A stretch of 64,000 bases of DNA from Ochrobactrum teleogrylli (GTDB lineage Bacteria; Pseudomonadota; Alphaproteobacteria; Rhizobiales; Rhizobiaceae), in contig NZ_VEWL01000004.1 in NCBI RefSeq assembly GCF_006376685.1, positions 62,001-126,000 on the forward strand, written 5' to 3'. Positions 27,057 through 35,771 of this stretch are shown one piece after another. How positions within the stretch are numbered: the stretch's first letter is position 1; every line of letters begins with the position of its first letter. The translations under genes and the position numbers were made by a program. A model generated the notes under the pieces. That model searched no databases, was not told where the DNA came from, and was given only the letters and a program-made list of their open reading frames with translations.

Positions 27057-28055
27057 ATGAAACAATTGCTGAAACAGCGGGAACTCCTGCTCCTCGTCAT
27101 CATCGCGCTTCTGGTGGGCCTGTTCGCCAGCCGCGCGCCGGGCTTTGCCAGCGTCGGCAATCTGGCGGGTATTTTCAACGACACGTCGATCCTGATTATC
27201 ATCGCGCTCGGCCAGATGGCGGTTATCCTGACCAAATCCATCGATCTGTCGGTCGCGGCCAATCTGGCGTTCACTGGCATGGCCGTGGCGATGCTGAACG
27301 CGACCTATCCCGGCCTGCCGCTGGTGCTGCTGATCGTGCTCGCCATCGGCATTGGCGCTGTTCTGGGCGCGATCAACGGCATTCTCGTCTGGAAGCTCAA
27401 CATTCCGGCGATTGTCGTCACGCTTGGCACGCTCACCATCTATCGCGGCATGGCCTTTGTGCTGTCCGGCGGCGCATGGGTGAATGCGCACCAGATGACA
27501 GCGCCCTTTCTCAACACGCCACGCACGCCTTTTCTCGGCCTGCCGCTCCTCGGCTGGACGGCAATCCTGATCGTCGCGCTCGTCTATGTGCTGCTGACGC
27601 GGACATTTTTCGGACGCGCCCTTTATGCGTCCGGCGGCAATCCGACCGCGGCCGTCTATACCGGCATCGATGTGGGTCGCACGCGCTTCTTCGCCTTCGT
27701 GCTTTCGGGCGCGCTCGCCGGGCTTTGCGGCTATCTCTGGGTGTCGCGCTATGCCGTCGCCTATGTGGATGTCGCCGCCGGTTTCGAACTCGACAGCGTT
27801 GCGGCCTGCGTCATCGGCGGCATCTCGACGCTTGGCGGCATCGGCACGGTGGCCGGTGCGGTGCTGGGCGCGCTGTTTCTTGGCGTCATCAAGAACGCTT
27901 TGCCGGTCATCGACATTTCGCCCTTCTGGCAGATGGCGATCTCCGGTTCCGTGATCATTCTGGCAGTGATTTTCAATGCGCGGCAGGAAAAGCGGCGCGG
28001 GCGGATCATCTTGCGCGATAAGGCCGCGAAGACTTATGAGGAGGTAGCGGTATGA
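27057..28055 (+). CDS. rhaP: Rhamnose ABC transporter permease 1
   Basis: The 332-residue integral membrane protein of the RbsC/AraH family has MAVILTKSIDLSVAANLAFT near residue 60, LNIPAIVVTLGTLTIYRGMA, and VAACVIGGISTLGGIGTVAG near the C-terminus, the region that contacts the ATPase. It starts 3 bases after rhaT and overlaps rhaQ by 4 bases (ATGA), so translation is coupled. Its similarity to RhaQ and the retention of both genes suggest a heterodimeric pore. Confidence 0.9.
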   Translation: MKQLLKQRELLLLVIIALLVGLFASRAPGFASVGNLAGIFNDTSILIIIALGQMAVILTKSIDLSVAANLAFTGMAVAMLNATYPGLPLVLLIVLAIGIGAVLGAINGILVWKLNIPAIVVTLGTLTIYRGMAFVLSGGAWVNAHQMTAPFLNTPRTPFLGLPLLGWTAILIVALVYVLLTRTFFGRALYASGGNPTAAVYTGIDVGRTRFFAFVLSGALAGLCGYLWVSRYAVAYVDVAAGFELDSVAACVIGGISTLGGIGTVAGAVLGALFLGVIKNALPVIDISPFWQMAISGSVIILAVIFNARQEKRRGRIILRDKAAKTYEEVAV

Positions 28056-29062
28056 GCGAGACTGGTACGAACGACAAGCGCCGTCACATTCCAGACCGCC
28101 TAGGCACGCCCTTCTCGCGCATCTTCGCCAGCTGGGAAATGCTGCTGCTTGGCGTAGCGATTGCGATCTTCATTGCGAATTCCTTCGCCTCGCCCTATTT
28201 CCTCGATGCGTGGAACCTCTCCGACGCCACGTTCAACTTCACCGAAAAGGCGTTGATCGCCTTTGCGATGACGCTGCTCATCATTTCCGGTGAAATCGAC
28301 CTTTCGGTCGCCGCGATCATTGCACTGTCCTCGACCGCAATGGGCGCGGCTGCGCAGGCGGGCGTCGGCACGCCGGGTCTGGTCGCCATCGGCATCGGCA
28401 CCGGCCTTGTCTGCGGTGCCATCAATGGCGGGCTGGTGGCCGGATTGAAGCTGCCATCTATCGTCGTGACCATCGGCACGATGAGCCTTTTCCGCGGTAT
28501 TTCCTATATCGTGCTCGGCGATCAGGCCTTTGGCGGCTATCCGGAAAGCTTTGCCTATTTCGGACAGGGCTATGTGTTCTGGGTAATCTCGTTCGAATTT
28601 GCGCTGTTCGTTCTGTTCGCTGTGCTGTTTGGCGTTCTGCTGCATGCCACCAGCTTCGGACGCCGTGTCTATGCCATCGGCAACAATGAATTCGCGGCGC
28701 GCTTTTCTGGTATTCCGGTTGAAAAAACCAAATTCGTGCTTTTCCTGATGACCGGCGTGATGAGCGGCATCGCTGCCGTCTGCCTGACCTCGCGCCTCGG
28801 CTCCACGCGCCCCTCGATTGCACAAGGCTGGGAGCTCGAAATCGTCACCATGGTCGTACTGGGCGGCGTATCGATCCTCGGCGGATCAGGCACCATTGTC
28901 GGCGTGGTGATTGCCGCTATCGTGATGGGCCTCGTGACCTTCGGCCTCGGCCTTCTCAATGTGCCGGGCATCGTCATGTCGATCTTCATCGGCCTTCTGC
29001 TGATTATCACCATTTCGCTGCCAATCCTGATCCGACAGTTCAGAGCGAGGCGCACGGCATGA
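28052..29062 (+). CDS. rhaQ: Rhamnose ABC transporter permease 2
   Basis: The 336-residue CUT2 permease has [40 protein letters not shown] and the C-terminal [21 protein letters not shown] charged cytoplasmic N-terminus of about 30 residues precedes the first membrane helix. It overlaps both neighbours by 4 bases, rhaP upstream and the mutarotase gene downstream, placing all four in one polycistronic unit. Confidence 0.9.
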   Translation: MSETGTNDKRRHIPDRLGTPFSRIFASWEMLLLGVAIAIFIANSFASPYFLDAWNLSDATFNFTEKALIAFAMTLLIISGEIDLSVAAIIALSSTAMGAAAQAGVGTPGLVAIGIGTGLVCGAINGGLVAGLKLPSIVVTIGTMSLFRGISYIVLGDQAFGGYPESFAYFGQGYVFWVISFEFALFVLFAVLFGVLLHATSFGRRVYAIGNNEFAARFSGIPVEKTKFVLFLMTGVMSGIAAVCLTSRLGSTRPSIAQGWELEIVTMVVLGGVSILGGSGTIVGVVIAAIVMGLVTFGLGLLNVPGIVMSIFIGLLLIITISLPILIRQFRARRTA

Positions 29063-29379
29063 CGACGGAACGCTATGCATTTCGCATGACGCTCAATCCC
29101 GGCATGGAGGCGGAATATCGCCGCCGCCATGACGAAATCTGGCCGGAGCTGGTCGAACTTCTGCACACGGCAGGCGTGTCGGACTATGCCATCTATCTCG
29201 ATGAAGAAACCAATAGCCTGTTTGGCGTGCTGACGCGCAGCGCCGGTCACGGCATGGCCGCCCTGCCCGACCATCCAGTGATGAAAAAATGGTGGGCGCA
29301 CATGGCCGATATCATGGCTACATACCCCGATAATTCGCCGGTTTCTATCGATCTCAAGCCAGTGTTTCACATGTCATGA
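29059..29379 (+). CDS. rhaU: L-rhamnose mutarotase
   Basis: The 106-residue ferredoxin-like protein of the RhaM/RhaU family interconverts alpha and beta anomers of L-rhamnose, giving the isomerase its preferred form. Key features are [20 protein letters not shown] with the catalytic His at about position 23, [20 protein letters not shown], and the C-terminal [12 protein letters not shown] with the aromatic pair of the active site. It overlaps rhaQ and rhaK by 4 bases each, the tightest part of the operon. Length and motifs fit the family exactly. Confidence 0.93.
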   Translation: MTTERYAFRMTLNPGMEAEYRRRHDEIWPELVELLHTAGVSDYAIYLDEETNSLFGVLTRSAGHGMAALPDHPVMKKWWAHMADIMATYPDNSPVSIDLKPVFHMS

Positions 29380-30764
29380 AGCGCATCGCCATTCTCGATA
29401 TCGGCAAGACCAATGCCAAAGTCGTCATACTCGATGCGGCAGGCGGCGAGGAAATTGCCGCGCGCCGCATGCCGAACACTGTACTTCGCGACGGCCCCTA
29501 TCCGCATTATGATATCGAGGCGCTGTGGCGCTTCTTTCTGGCAAGTCTCACGGAATTTGCGCGGGAGCCGGGTTTCGATGCCATTTCCATCACCACGCAT
29601 GGCGCATCAGCGGCCCTTGTCGATAGAGACGGCACGCTGGCAATGCCGGTACTCGACTATGAGCTTGAATATCCAGCCGAGATTCGTGCCGCCTATGCAG
29701 CCATAAAACCGGACTTTCGCGATACTTTTTCGCCGACCTTGTCGCTTGGCCTCAATCTCGGTGCGCAGCTTCACTATCTGAAAACGGCCTTCCCCGCCGA
29801 TTTTGCGCGCACACATTTCATATTCACGTATCCGCAATACTGGGCCTGGCGTCTGACCGGCATTGCCGCGTCAGAAGTCACGTCGCTTGGCTGTCACACG
29901 GATTTGTGGCTACCGAAGCAATCTGCTTTTTCGGCGCTTGTCGACCGTCTGGACATTCGCGAAAAATTCCCGCCGCTGCGCTCCGCCTTCGACGCGCTTG
30001 GGCCTCTGTTGCCAGCGATCGCGATGGAAATAGGACTGCCCTTGCCCGTTACGGTACATTGCGGCATTCATGATTCCAATGCTTCGCTGCTCGCCCATCT
30101 GATGGATCGCAAAGGCGCGTTTTCGGTGGTTTCGACAGGCACTTGGGTGGTGAGCTTTGCCGTGAGCGGCAATCTCGACCAGCTGGACCCGACGCGCGAT
30201 ACGCTCGCCAATGTCGATGCCTATGGCCGCGCCGTCCCTTCGGCGCGTTATATGGGCGGACGTGAATTCGATCTGATGACCGAAGGGCTGCAAAGACCCT
30301 CCCCCGCCGAATATGACGCGCTTACCGGGCAGGTGCTGCATCGCGGGATCATGGCCCTGCCTTCCGCCGTTCCGAACTGTGGCCCTTTCCCCAACACGCA
30401 TCTGCGTTGGCGCAATGCGGATCAGGCGAGCGATGCCGAACGTTATGCTGCCGCGTGCGTCTATGCCGCGCTGATGACGGAAAGCTGCCTTGGCCTGCTG
30501 GGTGCTAGGGGGCCTATTGTGGTCGAAGGCCCTTTTTCCGATAATGCTATTTATCTGAAAGCATTGGCGAATTTCTCGGGACGCGAGGTTGAAGCCATTG
30601 CCGGATCGACGGGAACGGCCACCGGTGCCGGGCTTCTGGCGGGTGCGACGCCGAAGGAAAAGCACGGCAGAACCTATCAGCCGGATAATGACGCTTCCGG
30701 CAATGTCTATGCCGCTTATCGCGCGCAATGGCTGGAAGCCGTCACGCCGCAACCAGCGCACTGA
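29376..30764 (+). CDS. rhaK: FGGY-family carbohydrate kinase (probable L-rhamnulokinase)
   Basis: The 462-residue protein has the ASKHA kinase phosphate-1 loop [14 protein letters not shown] at its N-terminus, then [17 protein letters not shown], the adenosine-region [10 protein letters not shown] and a C-terminal [16 protein letters not shown]. It is last in the rhaSTPQUK operon and overlaps rhaU by 4 bases. It should phosphorylate L-rhamnulose to rhamnulose-1-phosphate for RhaD. In Rhizobium leguminosarum the corresponding kinase is also needed for rhamnose transport; whether that holds here is unknown. Directly after its stop lies a broken emrA-like gene, so the locus ends at an apparent rearrangement boundary. 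Confidence 0.9.
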   Translation: MKRIAILDIGKTNAKVVILDAAGGEEIAARRMPNTVLRDGPYPHYDIEALWRFFLASLTEFAREPGFDAISITTHGASAALVDRDGTLAMPVLDYELEYPAEIRAAYAAIKPDFRDTFSPTLSLGLNLGAQLHYLKTAFPADFARTHFIFTYPQYWAWRLTGIAASEVTSLGCHTDLWLPKQSAFSALVDRLDIREKFPPLRSAFDALGPLLPAIAMEIGLPLPVTVHCGIHDSNASLLAHLMDRKGAFSVVSTGTWVVSFAVSGNLDQLDPTRDTLANVDAYGRAVPSARYMGGREFDLMTEGLQRPSPAEYDALTGQVLHRGIMALPSAVPNCGPFPNTHLRWRNADQASDAERYAAACVYAALMTESCLGLLGARGPIVVEGPFSDNAIYLKALANFSGREVEAIAGSTGTATGAGLLAGATPKEKHGRTYQPDNDASGNVYAAYRAQWLEAVTPQPAH

Positions 30765-30795
30765 CCGGCAACGCCCACTCCCAAAAAGTTGTCAC

Positions 30796-31377
30796 GTGAT
30801 TGTGAAATCGCGGGCCGCTATAGCCGAGCTAGGCGGCAATGCGGACCAGCCGGTGGAGCAAAACCCGCTTTTTCTACAGGCCAAGGCCAAGCTCGATGAA
30901 GCCCAGCGCCAGCTTGATGACGCGACTGTTCGTGCGCCCTTCGACGGCATCGTCACCAATGTGAACAGCTTGCAGGTCGGCTCCTATCTGCAAGCCGCGC
31001 AACAGGCATTTTCGCTGGTTTCGTCCGATCATCTCTGGATCACCGCCAATCCGAAGGAAACCGAACTGACCGGGATCGAACCCGGCCAGCCTGTGACGAT
31101 CTCGGTCGATACCTATCCCGATGCCCTCTGGGAGGGCAAAGTCGCCAGCATCAGCCCGGCTTCGGGTTCCAGCTTCTCGCTGCTACCGGCGCAAAACACG
31201 TCTGGCAACTGGGTCAAGGTCGTGCAGCGCATCCCCATGCGCGTCAGCATCGACAATAAGAATGGCCAACCGCCGCTGCGTGTCGGCATGAGCGTGAATG
31301 TGGAAGTCGATACCGGTCATCCGCGCGGTCTGCCGCGCTTCATTACCAATCTCTTCGGTGGTGGAAACCATGTCTAA
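30796..31377 (+). pseudogene. Truncated HlyD/EmrA-type membrane-fusion protein (3' half only)
   Basis: From about 30800 the frame encodes AAIAELGGNADQPVEQNP, AKLDEAQRQLDDATVRAPFD, GIVTNVNSLQVGSYLQAAQQ and VGMSVNVEVDTGHPRG. This is the second half of an EmrA-like periplasmic adaptor: the return strand of the hairpin, the lipoyl half and the beta-barrel. The membrane anchor, first lipoyl half and outgoing helix that such proteins need are absent; upstream is only the end of rhaK and about 40 unrelated bases. GTG 30796 could start translation, but the product would lack the parts needed to span the envelope. It overlaps the emrB-like gene by 8 bases, the arrangement of an intact emrAB operon. 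I read it as the remnant left by a deletion. Confidence 0.85.
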
Positions 31378-32914
31378 CGTCGCCATTTCCGGCGCGTCCA
31401 TCGTCGCACATCGCGGCGCGATCACTGCTTGCGTCATTCTCGCGGTCATCATGCAGGCGCTGGATACGACGATTGCCAATGTCGCTCTGCCCTATATTCA
31501 GGGCAGCGTTTCGGCAAGCGCCGACCAGATCAACTGGGTGTTGACCTCCTATATTGTGGCGGCTGCGATCATGACGCCACCGTCCGGCTTTCTGGCCGCC
31601 AAATTCGGTCGCAAGCGCGTGTTGCTGGCGGCTATTGCGGGCTTCGTGCTGGCCTCCGTCCTGTGCGGGCTTGCACAATCCCTGCCGCAGATTGTCGGTT
31701 TCCGGCTGTTGCAGGGCCTGTTCGGCGCTTCGCTGGTACCGCTGTCGCAAGGCATTCTGCTCGATATCTATACGCTGGAAGAACGTGGCTCCGCCATGGC
31801 ACTTTTCGGCGTTTCGGTGATGGTCGGCCCGGTTTTGGGGCCTGTCATTGGCGGCTGGCTGACTGACAATATGAGCTGGCGCTGGGTTTTCTACATCAAT
31901 GTGCCGATTGGTGCGCTGGCTTTTGGTGGCATCATGGTCTTTGTGTCTGAAACCCGGATAGACCGGACGGCGCGTCTCGACTGGACCGGCTTCGGCCTGC
32001 TCAGTCTTGCCATTGCCTCACTGCAATTGTTTCTCGACCGCGGCGAGCAGATGGACTGGTTTTCATCGAGCGAAATCGTCATCGAATCGCTGGTTTGCGC
32101 GGCAGCCCTTTACTTGCTTGTGGTGCACACATTCACGGCAGAAAATTCTTTCGTCAAACCGCAGCTGTTTCTCGACCGCAATTTTGCGGTGAGTATGCTC
32201 TTCATCTTCATCATCGGCGTGACCTATCTGGCATCGCTGGCGCTGATGACGCCATATCTCCAGACCTTGATGGGCTATCCGGTGACGACAGCCGGCATCG
32301 TGATGGGACCGCGCGGCATGGGCACCATGGCTTGCATGTTTCTGGTCGGCAAGCTGATTGGCCGTATGGATTCACGTTATCTACTTTTGACCGGTCTCGG
32401 ACTGACGGCCTGGGCCATGTATGAAATGACGGGCTGGACGCCCGATGTTTCGCAGTGGACCATTGTGCGGGTTGGTTTCATTCAGGGCGCAGGTCTGGGC
32501 TTCCTGTTCGTGCCCCTGACCACGATTGCCTTTTCCACCCTCCCCGCGCATCTGCGCGGCGACGGCACCGGCCTGTATAATCTGTCCCGCAACATCGGAT
32601 CGAGCGTCGGCATATCGATTGTTGCAGCGCTGCTGACGGAAAATGTGCAGGCCAACCACGCCGCTATCAGCGCCTATGTCACGCCGTTCAATCATAATTT
32701 CGATGGCGCTGTCGTTTCGCAATATCTCAATCCGACAACAGCTGCCGGACGGGCGCTTCTGGACAATATCGTCACCGAACAGGCGACAATCATTTCTTAT
32801 ATCGATGATTTCAAGCTTTTGATGCTCATGTCGCTTCTGGCGATGCCGCTCGTTCTTCTGCTTCGCAAGCCAAAGGTTGCACAGGAAGTCGATCACAGCA
32901 TCGCCATGGAATGA
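31370..32914 (+). CDS. EmrB/QacA-type MFS multidrug efflux protein (DHA2 family)
   Basis: The 514-residue protein has 14 predicted membrane helices and DHA2 motifs: LDTTIANVALPYIQGSVSAS (motif D1), GFLAAKFGRKRVLLAAIAGF (motif A), RLLQGLFGASLVPLSQGILL (motif B) and GVSVMVGPVLGPVIGGWLTD (motif C). ATG 31370 lies inside the end of the emrA remnant. Such pumps normally work with an EmrA adaptor and an outer-membrane channel; the partner here is truncated, so this protein may export only to the periplasm, borrow another adaptor, or be losing function. The reading frame itself is intact. Confidence 0.88.
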   Translation: MSNVAISGASIVAHRGAITACVILAVIMQALDTTIANVALPYIQGSVSASADQINWVLTSYIVAAAIMTPPSGFLAAKFGRKRVLLAAIAGFVLASVLCGLAQSLPQIVGFRLLQGLFGASLVPLSQGILLDIYTLEERGSAMALFGVSVMVGPVLGPVIGGWLTDNMSWRWVFYINVPIGALAFGGIMVFVSETRIDRTARLDWTGFGLLSLAIASLQLFLDRGEQMDWFSSSEIVIESLVCAAALYLLVVHTFTAENSFVKPQLFLDRNFAVSMLFIFIIGVTYLASLALMTPYLQTLMGYPVTTAGIVMGPRGMGTMACMFLVGKLIGRMDSRYLLLTGLGLTAWAMYEMTGWTPDVSQWTIVRVGFIQGAGLGFLFVPLTTIAFSTLPAHLRGDGTGLYNLSRNIGSSVGISIVAALLTENVQANHAAISAYVTPFNHNFDGAVVSQYLNPTTAAGRALLDNIVTEQATIISYIDDFKLLMLMSLLAMPLVLLLRKPKVAQEVDHSIAME

Positions 32915-32923
32915 GACGAACGC

Positions 32924-33586
32924 TTACAGCTTGGCGAACTCGATATAGAAATCGTGGACGCCGGAGGCCAGAAACTGCACGGCAATGCAGGTCAGGAGAA
33001 AGCCCATGATCTTGGTGATCGCCTGCATGCCGTGATCGCCGAGCATTCTTTCGAGGAACGTTGCCGATGACAGCGCCGCATAAGCGATGCTGACCGTCAG
33101 CAGAATGGCCACGATCACGATAATATGGCCGATGATGGTGTGTTCGGCGGGAATTTGCGAACCAAAACTCATCACCACGGCAATCGACCCCGGACCCGCA
33201 AGGCTGGGCATGGCAAGTGGCGAAAACGAATAATCGATTTCCGCCTTCTTGATCTCGGAAGGCTCGACATTGACCTCCGACGAGGTGTCTTCACCAGAGA
33301 AGATCATTCGCAGCGCCAGGATCATGATGATGATGCCGCCTGCGACTCGGATGCCCGGAAGCGATATATTGAACAGCGCGATGATCCCCTGCCCCAGCAG
33401 CAGAAATGCCGTCAGGATCGAGAACGCGTAGATGCAGGCTTTGACAGCCTGTCTGCGCTTGCTTTCCACGCTCATCCGCTTGGTCAAAGCCATATAGAGC
33501 GGAATTGTCGTGAGCGGGTTCATGATCGGCAGAAGACCGATGAAAACGATGGAAACATATTTGATGAAATCGATAGTCAAATTCAC
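32924..33586 (-). CDS. MarC-family integral membrane protein
   Basis: The 220-residue, six-helix protein matches the MarC/UPF0056 family: FIGLLPIMNPLTTIPLYMAL, the recurring IRVAGGIIIMILALRMIF, and FSPLAMPSLAGPGSIAVVMS. Despite the name, family members have no proven role in antibiotic resistance. The start is GTG 33586, with GGAG ten bases upstream. It converges with the emrB-like gene 9 bases away and is followed upstream by the potassium-channel gene on the same strand. Confidence 0.85.
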   Translation of the reverse strand: MNLTIDFIKYVSIVFIGLLPIMNPLTTIPLYMALTKRMSVESKRRQAVKACIYAFSILTAFLLLGQGIIALFNISLPGIRVAGGIIIMILALRMIFSGEDTSSEVNVEPSEIKKAEIDYSFSPLAMPSLAGPGSIAVVMSFGSQIPAEHTIIGHIIVIVAILLTVSIAYAALSSATFLERMLGDHGMQAITKIMGFLLTCIAVQFLASGVHDFYIEFAKL

Positions 33587-33651
33587 TGCACGGATACTCC
33601 GTTCTGAAATATTACGGTTGTCGGATGAGAGCCCTTACTTGGCTATTTGAC

Positions 33652-34116
33652 CTACTCGTCAGTGGCCAGTCTTGGAATAAAGCGCGGCGTCTTCTGGTTT
33701 TGTAACGCGAAAGTCAGGACCTGAAACAGAACCGCCGTGGACCAGCCGAAGAGCAAGACGCCATTCATTGCGGTCATCGGACCCATGAGATGCCAGCGCG
33801 CGAGCGGAACTATATCTCCATAGCCGAGTGAGGTAAAATTCACGAACGCAAAATAGAGCGCGTCTGCCCCGGCGGGTATGGCGAGAACCATAGTATAGGA
33901 CGCCGACCATATAATGATTTCGATGACCTGTGTTGCCAGCAAAACCGACGCGGCAACCGACATTGTGGATATCAGCGCCAACATAGCGTATTTCCGCAGG
34001 GATTTATGGATAAGTCGCGTCGTCCTGATAACCAGGATCGTTGCTAAAGCATGCAGAACAACATTGATCAGACCTATGGAGCTTCCAAACGCAAGTTGTT
34101 GAAATATTAGGAACAT
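33652..34116 (-). CDS. Small two-pore-domain-like potassium channel protein
   Basis: The 154-residue membrane protein carries a K+ selectivity filter, FVNFTSLGYGDIVPL (core TSLGYGD), at about residues 90-105. At least two or three hydrophobic segments precede it (IGLINVVLHALATILVI; AMLALISTMSVAASVLLA) and one follows (GVLLFGWSTAVLFQVL). This is the Ion_trans_2 architecture of small bacterial K+ channels, without a visible cytoplasmic ligand-binding domain. AAAGGAAG precedes ATG 34116. It lies between marC and the repABC operon, all on one strand. Its gating signal is unknown. Confidence 0.8.
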   Translation of the reverse strand: MFLIFQQLAFGSSIGLINVVLHALATILVIRTTRLIHKSLRKYAMLALISTMSVAASVLLATQVIEIIIWSASYTMVLAIPAGADALYFAFVNFTSLGYGDIVPLARWHLMGPMTAMNGVLLFGWSTAVLFQVLTFALQNQKTPRFIPRLATDE

Positions 34117-34143
34117 ATAATATCTTCCTTTGTTTCCTTGTCT

Positions 34144-34159
34144 TGCGTAGCACTACGCA
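34144..34159. repeat. 16-bp palindrome downstream of repC
   Basis: TGCGTAG (34144-34150) and CTACGCA (34153-34159) are a perfect inverted repeat around CA, 70 bases after the repC stop. No T-run follows on either strand. It could be a stem ending repABC transcripts with Rho, or a protein-binding site. Its 16-bp length equals that of the palindromes at 36811 and 38207, but the arms differ. Confidence 0.4.
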
Positions 34160-34229
34160 CTTTCGGTATCGATTACTCTCCTTTTTCGCCTCTTAGAAAC
34201 GCTATATTTGATAAATTTGCTGTTACTGC

Positions 34230-35417
34230 CTATTGGGCGCGGCGTTGTGCATTCAGCGCGGCCAGCATCATCGGCTTGATCGAGAAACCACTGTCCGCAG
34301 CCTTTTCCGTCAATATGCGCAGATAACCGCCTGCCGATCGAATCTGATCATAACGCTGAAGAATATAGGCAATTGCGATAGCCGTATTATAATTTCCAAG
34401 CGTCTTTTTAGCCAGCTCATAGAGCTTGGCGTCAATCCCGATGAAACTGCGTACGGTCTCTGCTGCATCGATCAATCCATGCCATTGGCGGATCGGGCTC
34501 GATGAATAGGCTTCGATCTCTGGACAGGCGCGCAAAACCATATCGAGCGAGACCGTCGGTTCTGGCTGTGCCTTGTCAGTTATCATCTGGTGCTGGTCGA
34601 ATTGCGAAACGCTGTCCTTTTCAAAATAGGAATCTGGATTCGATTCAATTTGCTGCCGCTCATTGTGAGACTCATTGCCGCTCAAATTTTCGGTATTTTG
34701 ATGAATATTCAACAGCTTATCGATTTCGACCGAAAGTGTCTCCATTGCGGCGACCAAAAGAGCCAGCTCATCGCGTTCCGCACGACGCGGAATCGTATCG
34801 ACAATGGCCCGAAAGCGCTGGTTGATCGCTGACCAATCCCCGGAAAGGTTTTCGGTCATGGCAAACTCAATCAGCTTGGCGATGTCGCGACGCATTAAGG
34901 TCAAGCGTTCACGTTGCTCGCGCAATGCAGCCTTCTCGGACCTCACCTGTTCAGCGGAGGTTTCGAGTTCTTCGGCGCGCAACAGCAAAGGAGCGAGCGA
35001 AAAGCCGAATGCAATCTGCAACTCGCCGCCTTTAGCCCGACGCGCATAACGCTTGCCGTTCGGGCTGTCCTGACGCGTGATGAAACCGGCATCGACCAGC
35101 GCGCCGAGATGACGCCGCAATGTAGCGTCCGCCATGCCATGGGCACGCAACGCCAATTGCTTGTTGGATGGAAAGACGATCAGGCCTTCATTGGCTTTGA
35201 GATGATTGTCCGGATGAAAGGACAGCAATGCTGACAGAACCGCCAGTGAGCGATCATTCAACCCATAAATCGTCTTTGCTTCGCACAGCCAGCGATGCAG
35301 CTGCCACTTATCGACGGCAAGGTCTTGCGGCATTTGTCGTGCATTGCGTTGCGCTGCCAACAAGGCAGCCGTCATCGGTCGACTGCCAAACGGCGTCGAA
35401 GCCAAATGCATCTCCAT
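34230..35417 (-). CDS. repC: Replication initiator protein RepC
   Basis: The roughly 395-residue protein is the initiator of repABC replicons. The start MEMHLASTPFGSRPMTAALL at 35417 matches the usual RepC N-terminus, and AAGGTGGAAG lies just upstream. The N-terminal winged-helix part has LHRWLCEAKTIYGLNDRSLA and DATLRRHLGALVDAGFITRQ; the C-terminal domain has VRSFIGIDAKLYELAKKTL and AAIAIAYILQRYDQIRSAGG-like sequence. A polar linker with many Asn, Gln and Ser lies between them, encoded by an AT-rich stretch. It is last in the leftward repA-repB-repC operon, separated from repB by 354 bases that hold a predicted antisense RNA. Confidence 0.95.
   Translation of the reverse strand: MEMHLASTPFGSRPMTAALLAAQRNARQMPQDLAVDKWQLHRWLCEAKTIYGLNDRSLAVLSALLSFHPDNHLKANEGLIVFPSNKQLALRAHGMADATLRRHLGALVDAGFITRQDSPNGKRYARRAKGGELQIAFGFSLAPLLLRAEELETSAEQVRSEKAALREQRERLTLMRRDIAKLIEFAMTENLSGDWSAINQRFRAIVDTIPRRAERDELALLVAAMETLSVEIDKLLNIHQNTENLSGNESHNERQQIESNPDSYFEKDSVSQFDQHQMITDKAQPEPTVSLDMVLRACPEIEAYSSSPIRQWHGLIDAAETVRSFIGIDAKLYELAKKTLGNYNTAIAIAYILQRYDQIRSAGGYLRILTEKAADSGFSIKPMMLAALNAQRRAQ
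34600..34740. other. Candidate replication origin: AT-rich stretch inside repC
   Basis: In studied repABC replicons the origin lies in an AT-rich region within repC. Here the matching stretch encodes the polar linker between the two RepC domains and is clearly richer in A+T than the flanking repC sequence. It also holds a direct repeat TGCCGCTCA at 34654-34662 and 34676-34684 (22 bp apart) and two copies of CTCATTG 12 bp apart, which could be short initiator sites. Placement is by analogy plus base composition; nothing here proves it. Confidence 0.5.
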
Positions 35418-35476
35418 TTTCTTCCACCTTCCACAAGGCAAAAGAAATCCACCCGCCGAAAAGACGCTTAAGACAC

Positions 35477-35505
35477 TTGACAGTGATTCGTGGATTTGCG
35501 ATTCT
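35477..35505 (+). promoter_or_regulatory. Promoter of the predicted repABC antisense RNA
   Basis: A consensus -35 box TTGACA (35477-35482) is followed after 17 bases by GATTCT (35500-35505), a partial match to TATAAT. It points rightward, against repC transcription, and would start RNA at about 35512. A constitutive antisense promoter is expected at this place in repABC replicons. Confidence 0.65.
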
Positions 35506-35511
35506 CTAGCT

Positions 35512-35568
35512 GCTAAACCAATGAGAAGGGCTTCCACGCGGCGACGTTTGGGGGCCTTTTTCTTTTGC
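35512..35568 (+). ncRNA. Counter-transcribed RNA (ctRNA) controlling RepC synthesis
   Basis: The predicted RNA of about 55 nt ends in a stem formed by AAGG(G)CTTCC (35526-35535) and GGGGGCCTT (35550-35558), with one bulged G and two G-T pairs, and a tail TTTTTCTTTT (35557-35566), a good rho-independent terminator. It is antisense to the repC leader, 100-150 bases upstream of the repC start. In the family such RNAs pair with the repC mRNA leader and favour a structure that blocks repC expression, setting copy number and incompatibility. Position, size, promoter and terminator all fit; sequence conservation was not tested. Confidence 0.75.
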
Positions 35569-35771
35569 TATCTCGTTCCTTTTCGCTTGAGCGATTTTCC
35601 AACCGGATTGTTGGCTATCACTCATCTCTTCAATTTAACGCCTGCATAACCCGCAAAACCGTTTCGGAGTTTCGCTGGAAATGCCCTTGATCGTTTCGAT
35701 ACAGATACGCAGATAATCGTACTCAGACACTGGACCGGGCTGCGGAAACCGCTTTCCAATCCGAAAGCTTG

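Larger units (their letters stand above)
35418..35771. other. repB-repC intergenic region
   Basis: This 354-bp gap contains a predicted rightward antisense RNA with promoter and terminator (35477-35568) and the repC ribosome-binding site. The rest is untranslated leader of repC. Frames crossing it on either strand do not resemble known proteins. A gap of this size at this place is standard for repABC operons. Confidence 0.8.
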
